From positions 682,001 through 746,000 of the forward strand of contig JACYUQ010000002.1 of NCBI GenBank assembly GCA_014841835.1: DNA of 64,000 bases, given 5' to 3'. Below the pieces are notes generated by a model. The model did not search any database. It saw nothing but the letters and a program-made list of their open reading frames with translations, and was not told the DNA's origin. Numbering within the stretch: the first letter of the stretch is position 1; every line of letters begins with the position of its first letter. The stretch is from Oxalobacteraceae sp. CFBP 13730 (GTDB lineage: Bacteria; Pseudomonadota; Gammaproteobacteria; Burkholderiales; Burkholderiaceae_D). Made by a program: the position numbers and the translations under genes. Positions 43,487 to 51,599 of the stretch are shown piece after piece.

Positions 43487-44875
43487 ATGAATCCGAAACT
43501 GTCCCGTCAGCGCGGTGCGGTCGCCATCATGGTGGCCGTATCGATGTTCGTGCTGCTTGCCGTGGTGGGTCTGTGTGTTGACGCCGGGCTCGCTTATCTG
43601 GTCAAGGCGCGTCTGAATGCAGCGGTGGATTCGGCCGCGCTGGCCGGTGCGCGCGCCGTCACGAACGGCAATAATCAGACCGAGCAGATCGCCAGCGCGC
43701 GCGCTGCTGCGGCTGACTTCTTCGCTGCCAATATCCCGAACAATTACCTGTTGTCGTCGCCACGCATCACCAGCACCAGCGTGACCTTCAACGGCGGGCA
43801 GGCCACCATCGATGTCGTTGCCGAAGCGCCGATGCCGGTGTCGATCATGCAGATCATGAATTTCACGACGCTGACGCCCATCGCAGCGGCGCAGACGATT
43901 CGCAATGACCTGGATATGGCGCTGGTGATCGATACGTCCGGGTCGCTGTTGCAATCAGGAGCGACCGTGAGAACATCGGCGAAAAGCTTCCTCAACAAAT
44001 TCAACATCACGCAGGACCGCGTCGCGCTCATCCATTTTGCATCGGGCGCAGAAACCGATGTGACCATCAACCCGACGACGCGCGGTTTTAACCGCACGAC
44101 GATGACAAGCAAGATCAACAGCTATGTTTTCACCGGCGGAACGGCTTCAGTGGAAGGCATGTGGAATGCCCGCGATCAGCTCAATCAGGTTCCCCTCGCC
44201 AGCCGGTCAACCACGCGTGTGATCGTGTTCTTCTCGGACGGCGCGCCGACGGCCTTCGGTTCGTACATGTCATTCACCAACAGCAACGATTGCAAGGACG
44301 TGCTCGGGCGCGACATTGCAGGTACGCTCGATTCGCTTGATGCGACCTTTGGTCTGAGCAAGATGGACGACAGCGACAACGTCATCATCAAGGAAAGCTG
44401 CCGCATATACCGCAATAGCGCCTACACTGCCCGCCGCCTGCCCGATTGGTACAACGCGCACAATGATGCGCGAACCCCGAATGAAACATCGAAACGCGAA
44501 TTTCCCATCGTGGGTAGCTGGCCACGCACAGTGACCGCGGACATCGGCAGCGGAGCCGGCAGCAGGAACGACATTTATCGACGCAATATCGAACGCGCGT
44601 CACGTAATCTCGCGGAGGCCATCGCCAGCAGCGCGCGTGATCAGGGCATCGTCGTGTTCACACTCGGTCTGGGCGCTGCGCTGAAAACCCGGGGTGACTA
44701 TGACAGTGACACGGGCGAAATGATCCTGAAGTGCATGGCCAACACTGCCGATGCGCCGCAGCGCTGCCAGACACCGAATCAGCCGGTCGGCATGTACTGC
44801 TACGCCGCAACCGACAATGACTTGACGCCCTGCTTCTCACGGCTGGCCTCGGCAATCTTGCGCATCACCAAATAA
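43487..44875 (+). CDS. tadG: TadG-like pilus protein with VWA domain
   Basis: A 462-aa protein: N-terminal pilin-like helix (QRGAVAIMVAVSMFVLLAVVGLCVD), the TadG Flp_N region (AGLAYLVKARLNAAVDSAALAGAR), and a von Willebrand factor A domain starting near residue 143 with the metal-binding DTSGS (149-153) and a later VFFSDGAPTAF. Four or more Cys lie in inserted loops (NDCKDVLG, ESCRIYR, CMANTADAPQRCQ, YCYAA), probably forming disulfides. VWA-containing TadG proteins may act as pilus-tip or surface adhesins. Start ATG at 43487. Confidence 0.87.
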   Translation: MNPKLSRQRGAVAIMVAVSMFVLLAVVGLCVDAGLAYLVKARLNAAVDSAALAGARAVTNGNNQTEQIASARAAAADFFAANIPNNYLLSSPRITSTSVTFNGGQATIDVVAEAPMPVSIMQIMNFTTLTPIAAAQTIRNDLDMALVIDTSGSLLQSGATVRTSAKSFLNKFNITQDRVALIHFASGAETDVTINPTTRGFNRTTMTSKINSYVFTGGTASVEGMWNARDQLNQVPLASRSTTRVIVFFSDGAPTAFGSYMSFTNSNDCKDVLGRDIAGTLDSLDATFGLSKMDDSDNVIIKESCRIYRNSAYTARRLPDWYNAHNDARTPNETSKREFPIVGSWPRTVTADIGSGAGSRNDIYRRNIERASRNLAEAIASSARDQGIVVFTLGLGAALKTRGDYDSDTGEMILKCMANTADAPQRCQTPNQPVGMYCYAATDNDLTPCFSRLASAILRITK

Positions 44876-45034
44876 ACCGCCCTTACAAGGACCGCGTCAA
44901 CGGCGATTTGCCGGCATTCATCCGGGGGCAGGCGCAGCCATGCGCTAGAATCGCCCCCTTCGGTGCCGCGCGCACCAGCACTTGTAAGGTGGATTCACGT
45001 GTTTGCCGTTCTTGCCCTCGACATGGGAACTGCC

Positions 45035-45685
45035 ATGAAAACGCTGGTGCTCACGCTCGACCTGGTGGGCACCTTTGTGTTTGCGCTGTCCGGCGCCACC
45101 GCTGGCGTGCGGCGCCATCTCGATCTGTTCGGGGTGCTGGTGCTCTCGTTCGTGGCCGCCACTTCGGGTGGCATCGTGCGCGACCTCTTGATCGGCGCCA
45201 CGCCGCCGGCGGCGTTTTCGGACTGGCGCTACCTTGGCGTGTCGCTGCTGGCGGGCGTGACGATCTTCTTCTGGCATCCGTTCATCCACCGCGCGCGTAA
45301 TCCCGTGCTGCTGTTCGACGGTGCAGGGCTCGCGCTGTTTTGCGTGGCCGGTGCGCAAAAGGCGCTGGTGTTCGGGCTGGAACCCGTGATGGCAGCGCTG
45401 CTGGGCATGCTGACCGGCATCGGTGGCGGCGTCGCGCGCGACGTCCTGCTATCGAACGTGCCGGCCGTGTTCCGTTCGGATATCTACGCCGTCGCGGCGC
45501 TGGCCGGTGCGTCGGTGGTGGTGATCGGCGACGCCCTGCAGTGGCCCACGACGCCGACTGCCTGCGTCGGCGCGGCCCTCTGCTTCGGCCTGCGCCTGGC
45601 CGCGATCCGCTATGGCTGGCACCTGCCGACGGCGCGCGGGATCGAGCCGCCGGACGCCAATGACCACAATCGCGACGGTCGCTGA
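45035..45685 (+). CDS. TRIC-type (UPF0126) cation channel family membrane protein
   Basis: A 216-aa membrane protein with about seven helices in two inverted repeats, each with the glycine-rich signature of the family: TSGGIVRDLLIGATPP and IGGGVARDVLLSNVPAVFRSDIYA. Prokaryotic TRIC homologues form trimeric potassium channels in structures; physiological roles vary (some are called YadS or YicG). The ATG at 45035 (MKTLVLTLDLVG) is preferred over upstream in-frame starts. The tail after residue 195 is hydrophilic. Confidence 0.9.
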   Translation: MKTLVLTLDLVGTFVFALSGATAGVRRHLDLFGVLVLSFVAATSGGIVRDLLIGATPPAAFSDWRYLGVSLLAGVTIFFWHPFIHRARNPVLLFDGAGLALFCVAGAQKALVFGLEPVMAALLGMLTGIGGGVARDVLLSNVPAVFRSDIYAVAALAGASVVVIGDALQWPTTPTACVGAALCFGLRLAAIRYGWHLPTARGIEPPDANDHNRDGR

Positions 45686-45745
45686 ACGCGACACGGCAAA
45701 TGCATGCACTACAATGGGGGCCAGCCACGCCCCCAATGAATCGAC

Positions 45746-46477
45746 ATGAGCGCCACCGACCTGCCCTACCGTGCCACCCTGCTCCAAGCCTGCACCTGGC
45801 TCGAGCAACAGACTGCATCGCCCTGGACCCTGGCGCGCCTGCTCGAACACGGGGTCACGCCGTATGTCTGGCTCGATTACGACCCGGCCCATGCCGACTT
45901 GTTCGGCGACGCGAACGGCGGTTATGCGGCGCCAATCTTCTTCCAGGACGACATCGCGCGCCTGATTGCCGGCAGCGACGACGTCTTGATGACGATGACC
46001 AAGGACGCTTACAAGATCGTCGCGCACCTGCCTGCGCCGGGTTTCAAGCGGCCGCTCGATGCGCTGCGGTTCCAGAAGAAGGACCTGACACAGCTGGTCG
46101 CCAGGCTGGAACGCGAGGCGCAGGCAGCCATCGCTGCAGCGACCGCCCCGCCACCGGAACCGAAGGCGCCGACCGAATCGGCCTTTGGCATCAACAAGGC
46201 GCAGGTGCTGGAAGCCTTTGCTGCCAATGCGCGCATCGACCTGGGCGCGGCGCTCGACAATGCCATCGGCATCTTCGGCGACGATGGCGCGCGCGTGAAG
46301 GCCAGCGTGCGCAAGTCGAAACGCAACGCGGTGTGGAATCCGGTGACGCTGGCGCTTGGCCTGCATGACCTCCACCGCGTGCCACTGGGCCCGCTACGAC
46401 GCGCGTTCAAGACCCACGATTTTCTGCTCGACTGGGAAGACGACTGGGAGCAGTCGCTGCGCCTGCTGGGTAAATAA
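45746..46477 (+). CDS. Hypothetical protein, 243 aa
   Basis: A soluble protein of 243 residues with no signal peptide. The N-terminal half has TLARLLEHGVTPYVWLDYDP and APIFFQDDIARLI. A short Ala/Pro linker (AAATAPPPEPKAP) divides it from a C-terminal half that includes AVWNPVTLALGLHDLHRVPL, FKTHDFLLDWEDDWEQSL. This linker-tethered layout and the WNPVTLALGL segment resemble small phage- or plasmid-related proteins, but I cannot name the family. Coding character is good and the start has an ordinary leader. It converges on the MBL-fold gene, with 6 bases between stops. Confidence 0.6.
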   Translation: MSATDLPYRATLLQACTWLEQQTASPWTLARLLEHGVTPYVWLDYDPAHADLFGDANGGYAAPIFFQDDIARLIAGSDDVLMTMTKDAYKIVAHLPAPGFKRPLDALRFQKKDLTQLVARLEREAQAAIAAATAPPPEPKAPTESAFGINKAQVLEAFAANARIDLGAALDNAIGIFGDDGARVKASVRKSKRNAVWNPVTLALGLHDLHRVPLGPLRRAFKTHDFLLDWEDDWEQSLRLLGK

Positions 46478-46483
46478 CACGGG

Positions 46484-47830
46484 TCAGCGCGCGAGCAGGT
46501 GGCGCAGCTGCGCCGCCTGGTAGGCGCCGAAGGTATCGCTGAACAGGCAGCGGATCAGCGGGTCGTCGACGACGTCGACGTCCAGCAGGTCACGCTCGGC
46601 ATCGTCGTCGAACCGGGCATCGTTGATGCGCATGTACATCGTGGTCAGCGACTCGCCCTGCTCCAGCGCCCCATACAGTCTGGCGGCTGGAATTTCCGTC
46701 GTCCAGCCGAGCGGGCCGGCCTCGGTCACGGGCGTGGCGACATCACCCTCGAGCAGGTAATCGAAGACGCTCGCCTGACCCAGGTGGTCATACACCGACA
46801 ACCGCCAGTAGCGCGGCCCATCGAAGTAGCCTGACGCCGCTTCCACCCCGGCGTATTTGGCGGGCAGACCCACGCGGCAGTAGTCCAGCACGCGCGCCAT
46901 CTGCGCATCGCTCAGGGCCGCAAAATGCAGTGCGATCGATGCGGTCGAAGGCGGCGCCGCATTGCCTTCATAGACGTAATCGACATCCTGCGGACCCACG
47001 GGCACGAGCCACGCCAATGGCGGCGCCGGCTGCAGCGCCGCGCCGTCCAGCCGCACGGACGTGCCGGGATCGAGCCGCACGACCGATGCCGCCGGCAGCG
47101 CCGCGCCGACCTCGCGCGTGAATTGCGCATAGGTGATCGGGAAGAACGCGCGGTTGTACCACGACCACGCCTCCTGCACGAACTGGCACGAACTGGGCAC
47201 CACATAGCGCGGCTGCAGCGCCTGCAGCTGCGCGATCCACTCGGGCGGCAGCTCGGGCGGCGCGGCCACGGCGCGCGATGGCGTGAGCACCTCGATTTCG
47301 CGCATCGTCTGGAACGGCCACAGCACCATGTCCCACGGCCCCAGTTCGACCAGCTGCGCCAGCGTGTCGTCGTCGATCCACGAATCCACGACATTGAGCA
47401 CGTTCTGCCCGGCCGCCTGCACCTGGAACATCGAGTCGACATCGACATCCATCGCCTCGCGTGGGGTGACGGTGAACGGGCCGACCGTGACCGGCGCGTT
47501 CAGACGCAGCGGGTGCACGTGCGTGAAGCCGAGCTGGCGCACCATGTCGAACAACGCGTCGAAGATGCAGTAGATGTACAGGGGCGTCGCGCGGTCCAGC
47601 AGATCGAGGCTGTCAAGCGAGCAGTGATCGTCATGAAAATGCGAGATGAAGACGGCATCGAAACGCTGGCGGCGGATTGCCGCGACATCGAAGCGCACGT
47701 CAGGGAATGCATGGCAGTTGCGGCTGAACGGGTTCTCGAAGATCGTGTCGAAGGCGATGGTTGCGCCCTCGCACGCGAATACGTACCCCGCATGCAGGAT
47801 GCGCGAAATGGTCAAGCCTGGCGTTGTCAT
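46484..47830 (-). CDS. MBL-fold metallo-hydrolase-like protein, 448 aa
   Basis: A metallo-beta-lactamase-fold protein. The metal motif HxHxDH is visible as SHFHDDHCSLDS at about residue 78. The first strands (ISRILHAGYVFACEGATIAFD) are typical of UlaG/RomA-like members. After about residue 270 there is a long C-terminal extension with no recognised domain (PVGPQDVDYVYEGNAAP; AALSDAQMARVLDYCRVGLP), so the protein is longer than usual. The middle includes VDSWIDDD and DMVLWPFQTM, which may carry further metal ligands. Substrate unknown. Confidence 0.75.
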   Translation of the reverse strand: MTTPGLTISRILHAGYVFACEGATIAFDTIFENPFSRNCHAFPDVRFDVAAIRRQRFDAVFISHFHDDHCSLDSLDLLDRATPLYIYCIFDALFDMVRQLGFTHVHPLRLNAPVTVGPFTVTPREAMDVDVDSMFQVQAAGQNVLNVVDSWIDDDTLAQLVELGPWDMVLWPFQTMREIEVLTPSRAVAAPPELPPEWIAQLQALQPRYVVPSSCQFVQEAWSWYNRAFFPITYAQFTREVGAALPAASVVRLDPGTSVRLDGAALQPAPPLAWLVPVGPQDVDYVYEGNAAPPSTASIALHFAALSDAQMARVLDYCRVGLPAKYAGVEAASGYFDGPRYWRLSVYDHLGQASVFDYLLEGDVATPVTEAGPLGWTTEIPAARLYGALEQGESLTTMYMRINDARFDDDAERDLLDVDVVDDPLIRCLFSDTFGAYQAAQLRHLLAR

Positions 47831-47938
47831 TGGTCCCCCTTGGAGGCGGCATTTTACAGGGCGCGCTCCGGGACGGCGCTTGTTGCCGCCAAACCGAACG
47901 GCTACACTGCACCACCCCAGCGTTCCCGAAAGTAGCCG

Positions 47939-48946
47939 ATGATCATGAGCCGCCCCATTCCCCGCGCCCTCCTTGCCGTGTGCGCGTTGCTGGTCACCGC
48001 ATGGGGCGCGCTGGCGCTGTGGTTCCAGCTATCGCGGCCCGGCGGCTACGCGGCGGTCGCAGTGTGGTCGCTCGCCGGTCTGGCCGCCACCATCGCCATC
48101 GCGCGCGGCCCGGGCAAGTGGCCTGGCGCCAGGGCGCTGGTCACCGGCGCCGTGGCGCTGGCCGTGCTGCTCGGCTGGTGGTGTTCGCTCACGCCATCGC
48201 ACGACCGCGTGTGGGCCGACGACGTGTCGCGCATGCTCGTCTCGCGTGTCGACGGCGATCGCCTCGTGCTGCAGAACGTGCGCAATTTTGACTGGCGCAC
48301 TGAAACGGATTACACGCCGCGCTGGGAAACGCGTGACTACGACCTGGCTGGCATCGTATCGGCCGACCTGATCCTGTCCTACTGGATGGGGCCACACATT
48401 GCCCACACGCTGGTAACGTTCGGCTTCAAGGATGGCAAGCAGCTTGTGTTCTCGCTCGAGATCCGCAAGGAGCGCACCGAGACCTTCTCAGCGATCGGCG
48501 GCTTCTTTCGCCAGTTCGAGCAGGTGATCATCGCCTCGGATGAGCGCGACCTGATCCGCACGCGCAGCAATGCGCGCGGCGAGCAGGTCTATCTGTACCG
48601 CCTGCGCGCCACGCCGGACCAGCTGCGCGCCGTGCTGCTGGCGTACCTGGAACGCGCCGAGGCACTGCGCCGCCAGCCCGAGTTCTACAACACGCTCACC
48701 AGCAACTGCACGACGATCCTGTACGAACTGGCGCACCGCATTGCGCCCGACCTGCCGCTGGATTACCGGCTGCTCGCATCCGGCCACTTTGCCGAATATG
48801 CGTACGACCAGGACGCACTGACGCCGGGCGTGCCGTACGCGGTCCTGCAGCAGCGCGGCCACATCAACGCGCGGGCACGCCAGGCCGATGTCGACCGCAG
48901 CGACTTCTCGCACGCAATCCGCGTCGGCGTACCCGGTATTCGCTGA
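47939..48946 (+). CDS. DUF4105 membrane-anchored protein
   Basis: A 335-aa protein with two or three N-terminal hydrophobic segments (ALLAVCALLVTAWGALALWF; ALVTGAVALAVLLGWW) and a periplasmic DUF4105 domain (also called Lnb N-terminal periplasmic domain). The hallmark is the Cys-containing motif YNTLTSNCTTILYELAHRI near residue 255, with a His in the upstream SYWMGPHIAHTLVTFGFKDG; these look like a Cys/His catalytic pair of a papain-like fold. Function is unproven; a lipid or peptide hydrolase in the envelope is plausible. It is divergent from the MBL-fold gene. Confidence 0.8.
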   Translation: MIMSRPIPRALLAVCALLVTAWGALALWFQLSRPGGYAAVAVWSLAGLAATIAIARGPGKWPGARALVTGAVALAVLLGWWCSLTPSHDRVWADDVSRMLVSRVDGDRLVLQNVRNFDWRTETDYTPRWETRDYDLAGIVSADLILSYWMGPHIAHTLVTFGFKDGKQLVFSLEIRKERTETFSAIGGFFRQFEQVIIASDERDLIRTRSNARGEQVYLYRLRATPDQLRAVLLAYLERAEALRRQPEFYNTLTSNCTTILYELAHRIAPDLPLDYRLLASGHFAEYAYDQDALTPGVPYAVLQQRGHINARARQADVDRSDFSHAIRVGVPGIR

Positions 48947-49046
48947 GGACGATCGCGCCACCTCACGCGATAGTTGCCGCAAGTCAAATCAGGACCAAAG
49001 GCTTCCTCTAGTATCGGCAATGGTCGAACGCTGGAAGGAGGAAGCC

Positions 49047-49523
49047 ATGGTTGTACGCTACAAGCGATTTCGCAGGTCGGCGAACGGGAGCGTCGTGGTC
49101 GAAATGGCGCTGATTCTGCCCCTGTTTCTGATCCTGCTGGCCGGGCCGCTTTACATGGCGCGCGCCGCGTGGTTTTACAGCGTGGGGCAAAAAGCGGCGC
49201 ACGATGCGACCCGCTATGTCGCGACCGCAACGCAGGCTGAATTACGGACCGCTGGCGGCGGCTTCAACGAAGCACGCGTTCCGGCGATCGCCCGCTGGAT
49301 CGCCCAACAGGAACTGGGCGAACTCGTGCCGCTCACCGATGGCATTGCCATCGGGATCCAATGCGATGGCGAGCCATGCAGTGCGCTGACGCCTACGCAG
49401 GTCCACACAAGTGTGCAAGTCACGTTGCACGATCATCTACTCGGCAGCCTGACGATGGATTACCTGGGCTCTACCGATATGACAATGACCAGCGAAGTCA
49501 CGATGCGCTATGTCGCACAGTGA
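49047..49523 (+). CDS. TadE-like pseudopilin (second set)
   Basis: A 158-aa protein: basic start (MVVRYKRFRRSANG), processing-like G/SVVVEMALILPLFLILLAG helix with Glu at the fifth position, then a soluble domain with two Cys (IQCDGEPCSAL) that may form a disulfide. The ATG at 49047 has a strong AAGGAGG ribosome-binding site, so the long frame upstream is not used. The next gene overlaps its end by 14 bases. Confidence 0.83.
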   Translation: MVVRYKRFRRSANGSVVVEMALILPLFLILLAGPLYMARAAWFYSVGQKAAHDATRYVATATQAELRTAGGGFNEARVPAIARWIAQQELGELVPLTDGIAIGIQCDGEPCSALTPTQVHTSVQVTLHDHLLGSLTMDYLGSTDMTMTSEVTMRYVAQ

Positions 49524-50997
49524 CACTACCTGGCCGGCGCGCCCGCGTCGGCAACACCCGCCACATCCTGGCAAACAGACCGGCGTCATCAGCTGGATGT
49601 TCGCCTCTGCCATGTTCATCATCCTCGGGTTTCTCGCCCTGGCCCTTGACCTGTCCCTCGTTACCCACCGCAAGATGGAACTCCAGAATGTCGCCGACAC
49701 CGCTGCCTTGTCGGCCGCGCATGAACTTGACGGGACTGCGGCCGGCATCACCGACGCGCTGGAAACCGCCTCGCAACGCTTTTTGCAAGGCGCCGACAGA
49801 TTCACCTACCACTACGGCAAGGCGACGATGACCTGGTCGGATGCTGCCATCGAATTCGCCCGCAGCCCGTCAGGCCCATGGCGGCCGGTCGGCGAGGCCA
49901 TGACCAATCCTGAGGATCTGCTGTACCTGCGAGTCGATACGGCAGGGCTGGATGCCGAGTACGGGACCGTCGCCACCCTGTTCCTCAGGACGTTCACGGA
50001 CATCCCTGACACCTTCACCAGCGCCCGCGCCATCGCTGGCCGCTCTGCCATCAAGGTCACCCCGCTCGGCATCTGCGCCATGCGTGACGAAGCTCACCGC
50101 AACCATGGGGGGGAGCTGGAGGAATTCGGGTTTCGCCGGGGCGTGGGCTACAACCTGCTGGACCTGAACCTGCCCGGCGCCACCGCCGGGCAGACCTTCA
50201 TCGTCAATCCGGTTGCGCAGGCCACGCCCATCACTGACACAGCAACGCTGGCGCCATTCGTCTGCACCGGCACGATGGCCATGTCACGGCTGTCCGGTGG
50301 CACGGTCAAGGTGTCGGCGTCGTTTCCGATCAATGCTCTCTCGCAGCAGCTCAATTCCCGCTTCGGCACCTACGGGACAGGCGCCAACGCCTGCGATGCG
50401 CGCACGGCGCCCGCCGACATCAATATCAAGGAATTCATCTTCAACAACGGCGCCGCCTGGATGGGCGCAACGCCCGCGGGGCAGTCAGCTGCGCTGCTGG
50501 CGACAACAGAGCGCCGGTGGACAATTGCAGGCCCCGATACGGCGCCCGCCGGCACCCTGGGCGCGCAGTTCGGTCCGCTCTGGTCGTACGCAAAAGCGGT
50601 CCCGTATGCATCGTATGCGAGCACGGGTGCGCCGGAACCGGCAACCGGTTATTCAACCTATGACGTGACCAAATGGAGCACCTTGTACGCACCGGGTCAG
50701 CCGACCACCTCACTGACCACGCCCTATCCCGACAGCGCCGAGACACCGACGCCCTACTCCTATACGACGGGTACCCAATTTTACAAAGGACCATCGGCGA
50801 GCAACAAGAGTCTCGCCAACCGGCGCGTCCTGAATCTGCCCTTGCTCGCCTGCCCGATCACCGGGAGCGACGCCACGGTGCGTGGCATCGGCAAATTCTT
50901 CATGACCGTTCCCGCCACGCAGACCTCTCTTTACGGCGAGTTCGCAGGCCTGGCGACCGAGCAGTCGCTGGGCACCCGCATCGTCCTGTACCCCTGA
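49510..50997 (+). CDS. TadG-like protein without VWA domain (second set)
   Basis: A 495-aa protein with an N-terminal TadG/Flp_N region: GVISWMFASAMFIILGFLAL, then RKMELQNVADTAALSAAHELDG. The long C-terminal part (about 430 residues) is Thr/Ser/Ala/Pro-rich, with Cys pairs and no von Willebrand motif (no DxSxS). Its sequence differs greatly from TadG at 43487-44875. The frame overlaps the preceding TadE-like gene, and the next pilin-like gene begins 15 bases after its stop. Its role in pili, or as a surface protein using the Tad export route, is inference. Confidence 0.75.
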   Translation: MSHSDTTWPARPRRQHPPHPGKQTGVISWMFASAMFIILGFLALALDLSLVTHRKMELQNVADTAALSAAHELDGTAAGITDALETASQRFLQGADRFTYHYGKATMTWSDAAIEFARSPSGPWRPVGEAMTNPEDLLYLRVDTAGLDAEYGTVATLFLRTFTDIPDTFTSARAIAGRSAIKVTPLGICAMRDEAHRNHGGELEEFGFRRGVGYNLLDLNLPGATAGQTFIVNPVAQATPITDTATLAPFVCTGTMAMSRLSGGTVKVSASFPINALSQQLNSRFGTYGTGANACDARTAPADINIKEFIFNNGAAWMGATPAGQSAALLATTERRWTIAGPDTAPAGTLGAQFGPLWSYAKAVPYASYASTGAPEPATGYSTYDVTKWSTLYAPGQPTTSLTTPYPDSAETPTPYSYTTGTQFYKGPSASNKSLANRRVLNLPLLACPITGSDATVRGIGKFFMTVPATQTSLYGEFAGLATEQSLGTRIVLYP

Positions 50998-51011
50998 CGG
51001 ATGGACCTGAC

Positions 51012-51596
51012 ATGACCCGCCAAACGCCAGAGCGGCAACGTGGTGTCGCCGCAGTCGAATTCGCCGTGGTGGCGGTGATCTTTTTCATGCTTTTCTTCGG
51101 CATCGTCGACATTCTCCGGGCACTCTATATCTGCAATATCCTGCAGGAGGTGACGCGGCGCGCGACAGCGCTGGCCGTCAACACCGACTTCACCGACGCA
51201 ACGGCGATGGCAAGGGTGCGCATGCAGGCCGTGTTCCGCACGACACCCGGCATGCTTGCATTTGCCGATCCCATCTCCGACGACCACGTCAGGATCGATT
51301 ATCTACAGATCCCGGCGTCGGCCAATCCCGTCCCGATCGGGACAGGATTGCCGGCAAGTCCCCAGCAAAACCGGATCAATTGCACGTCCAATCCCAGCGC
51401 GGCCAACTGCATCCAGCTGGTCAGGGTGCGGATCTGCCTGCCCGGGGGCGCCGCTGATGTCTGCGATCCGGTGCCGTACCAGTCCCTGGCGTCGTTCGTC
51501 CCGTTTTCATTCGGCCTTCCCAGCGCAACCACCATCGCCCGGGCCGAGACCCTGGGGATGCCGCCCGGCGTGCCAGTCCCGGTGGGCGGCAGCTAG
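51012..51596 (+). CDS. TadE/TadF-like pseudopilin (second set)
   Basis: A 194-aa protein: start MTRQTPERQRG, processing-like G/VAAVEFAVVAVIFFMLFFGIV helix with Glu at the fifth position, then a soluble part with four Cys (NCTSN, ANCIQLVRVRICLPGG, DVCDPV). The ATG at 51012 gives the normal leader; the longer frame overlaps the TadG-like gene. It closes the three-gene pseudopilin operon. Its end is 4 bases from the stop of the convergent terC-like gene. Confidence 0.83.
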   Translation: MTRQTPERQRGVAAVEFAVVAVIFFMLFFGIVDILRALYICNILQEVTRRATALAVNTDFTDATAMARVRMQAVFRTTPGMLAFADPISDDHVRIDYLQIPASANPVPIGTGLPASPQQNRINCTSNPSAANCIQLVRVRICLPGGAADVCDPVPYQSLASFVPFSFGLPSATTIARAETLGMPPGVPVPVGGS

Positions 51597-51599
51597 CGT

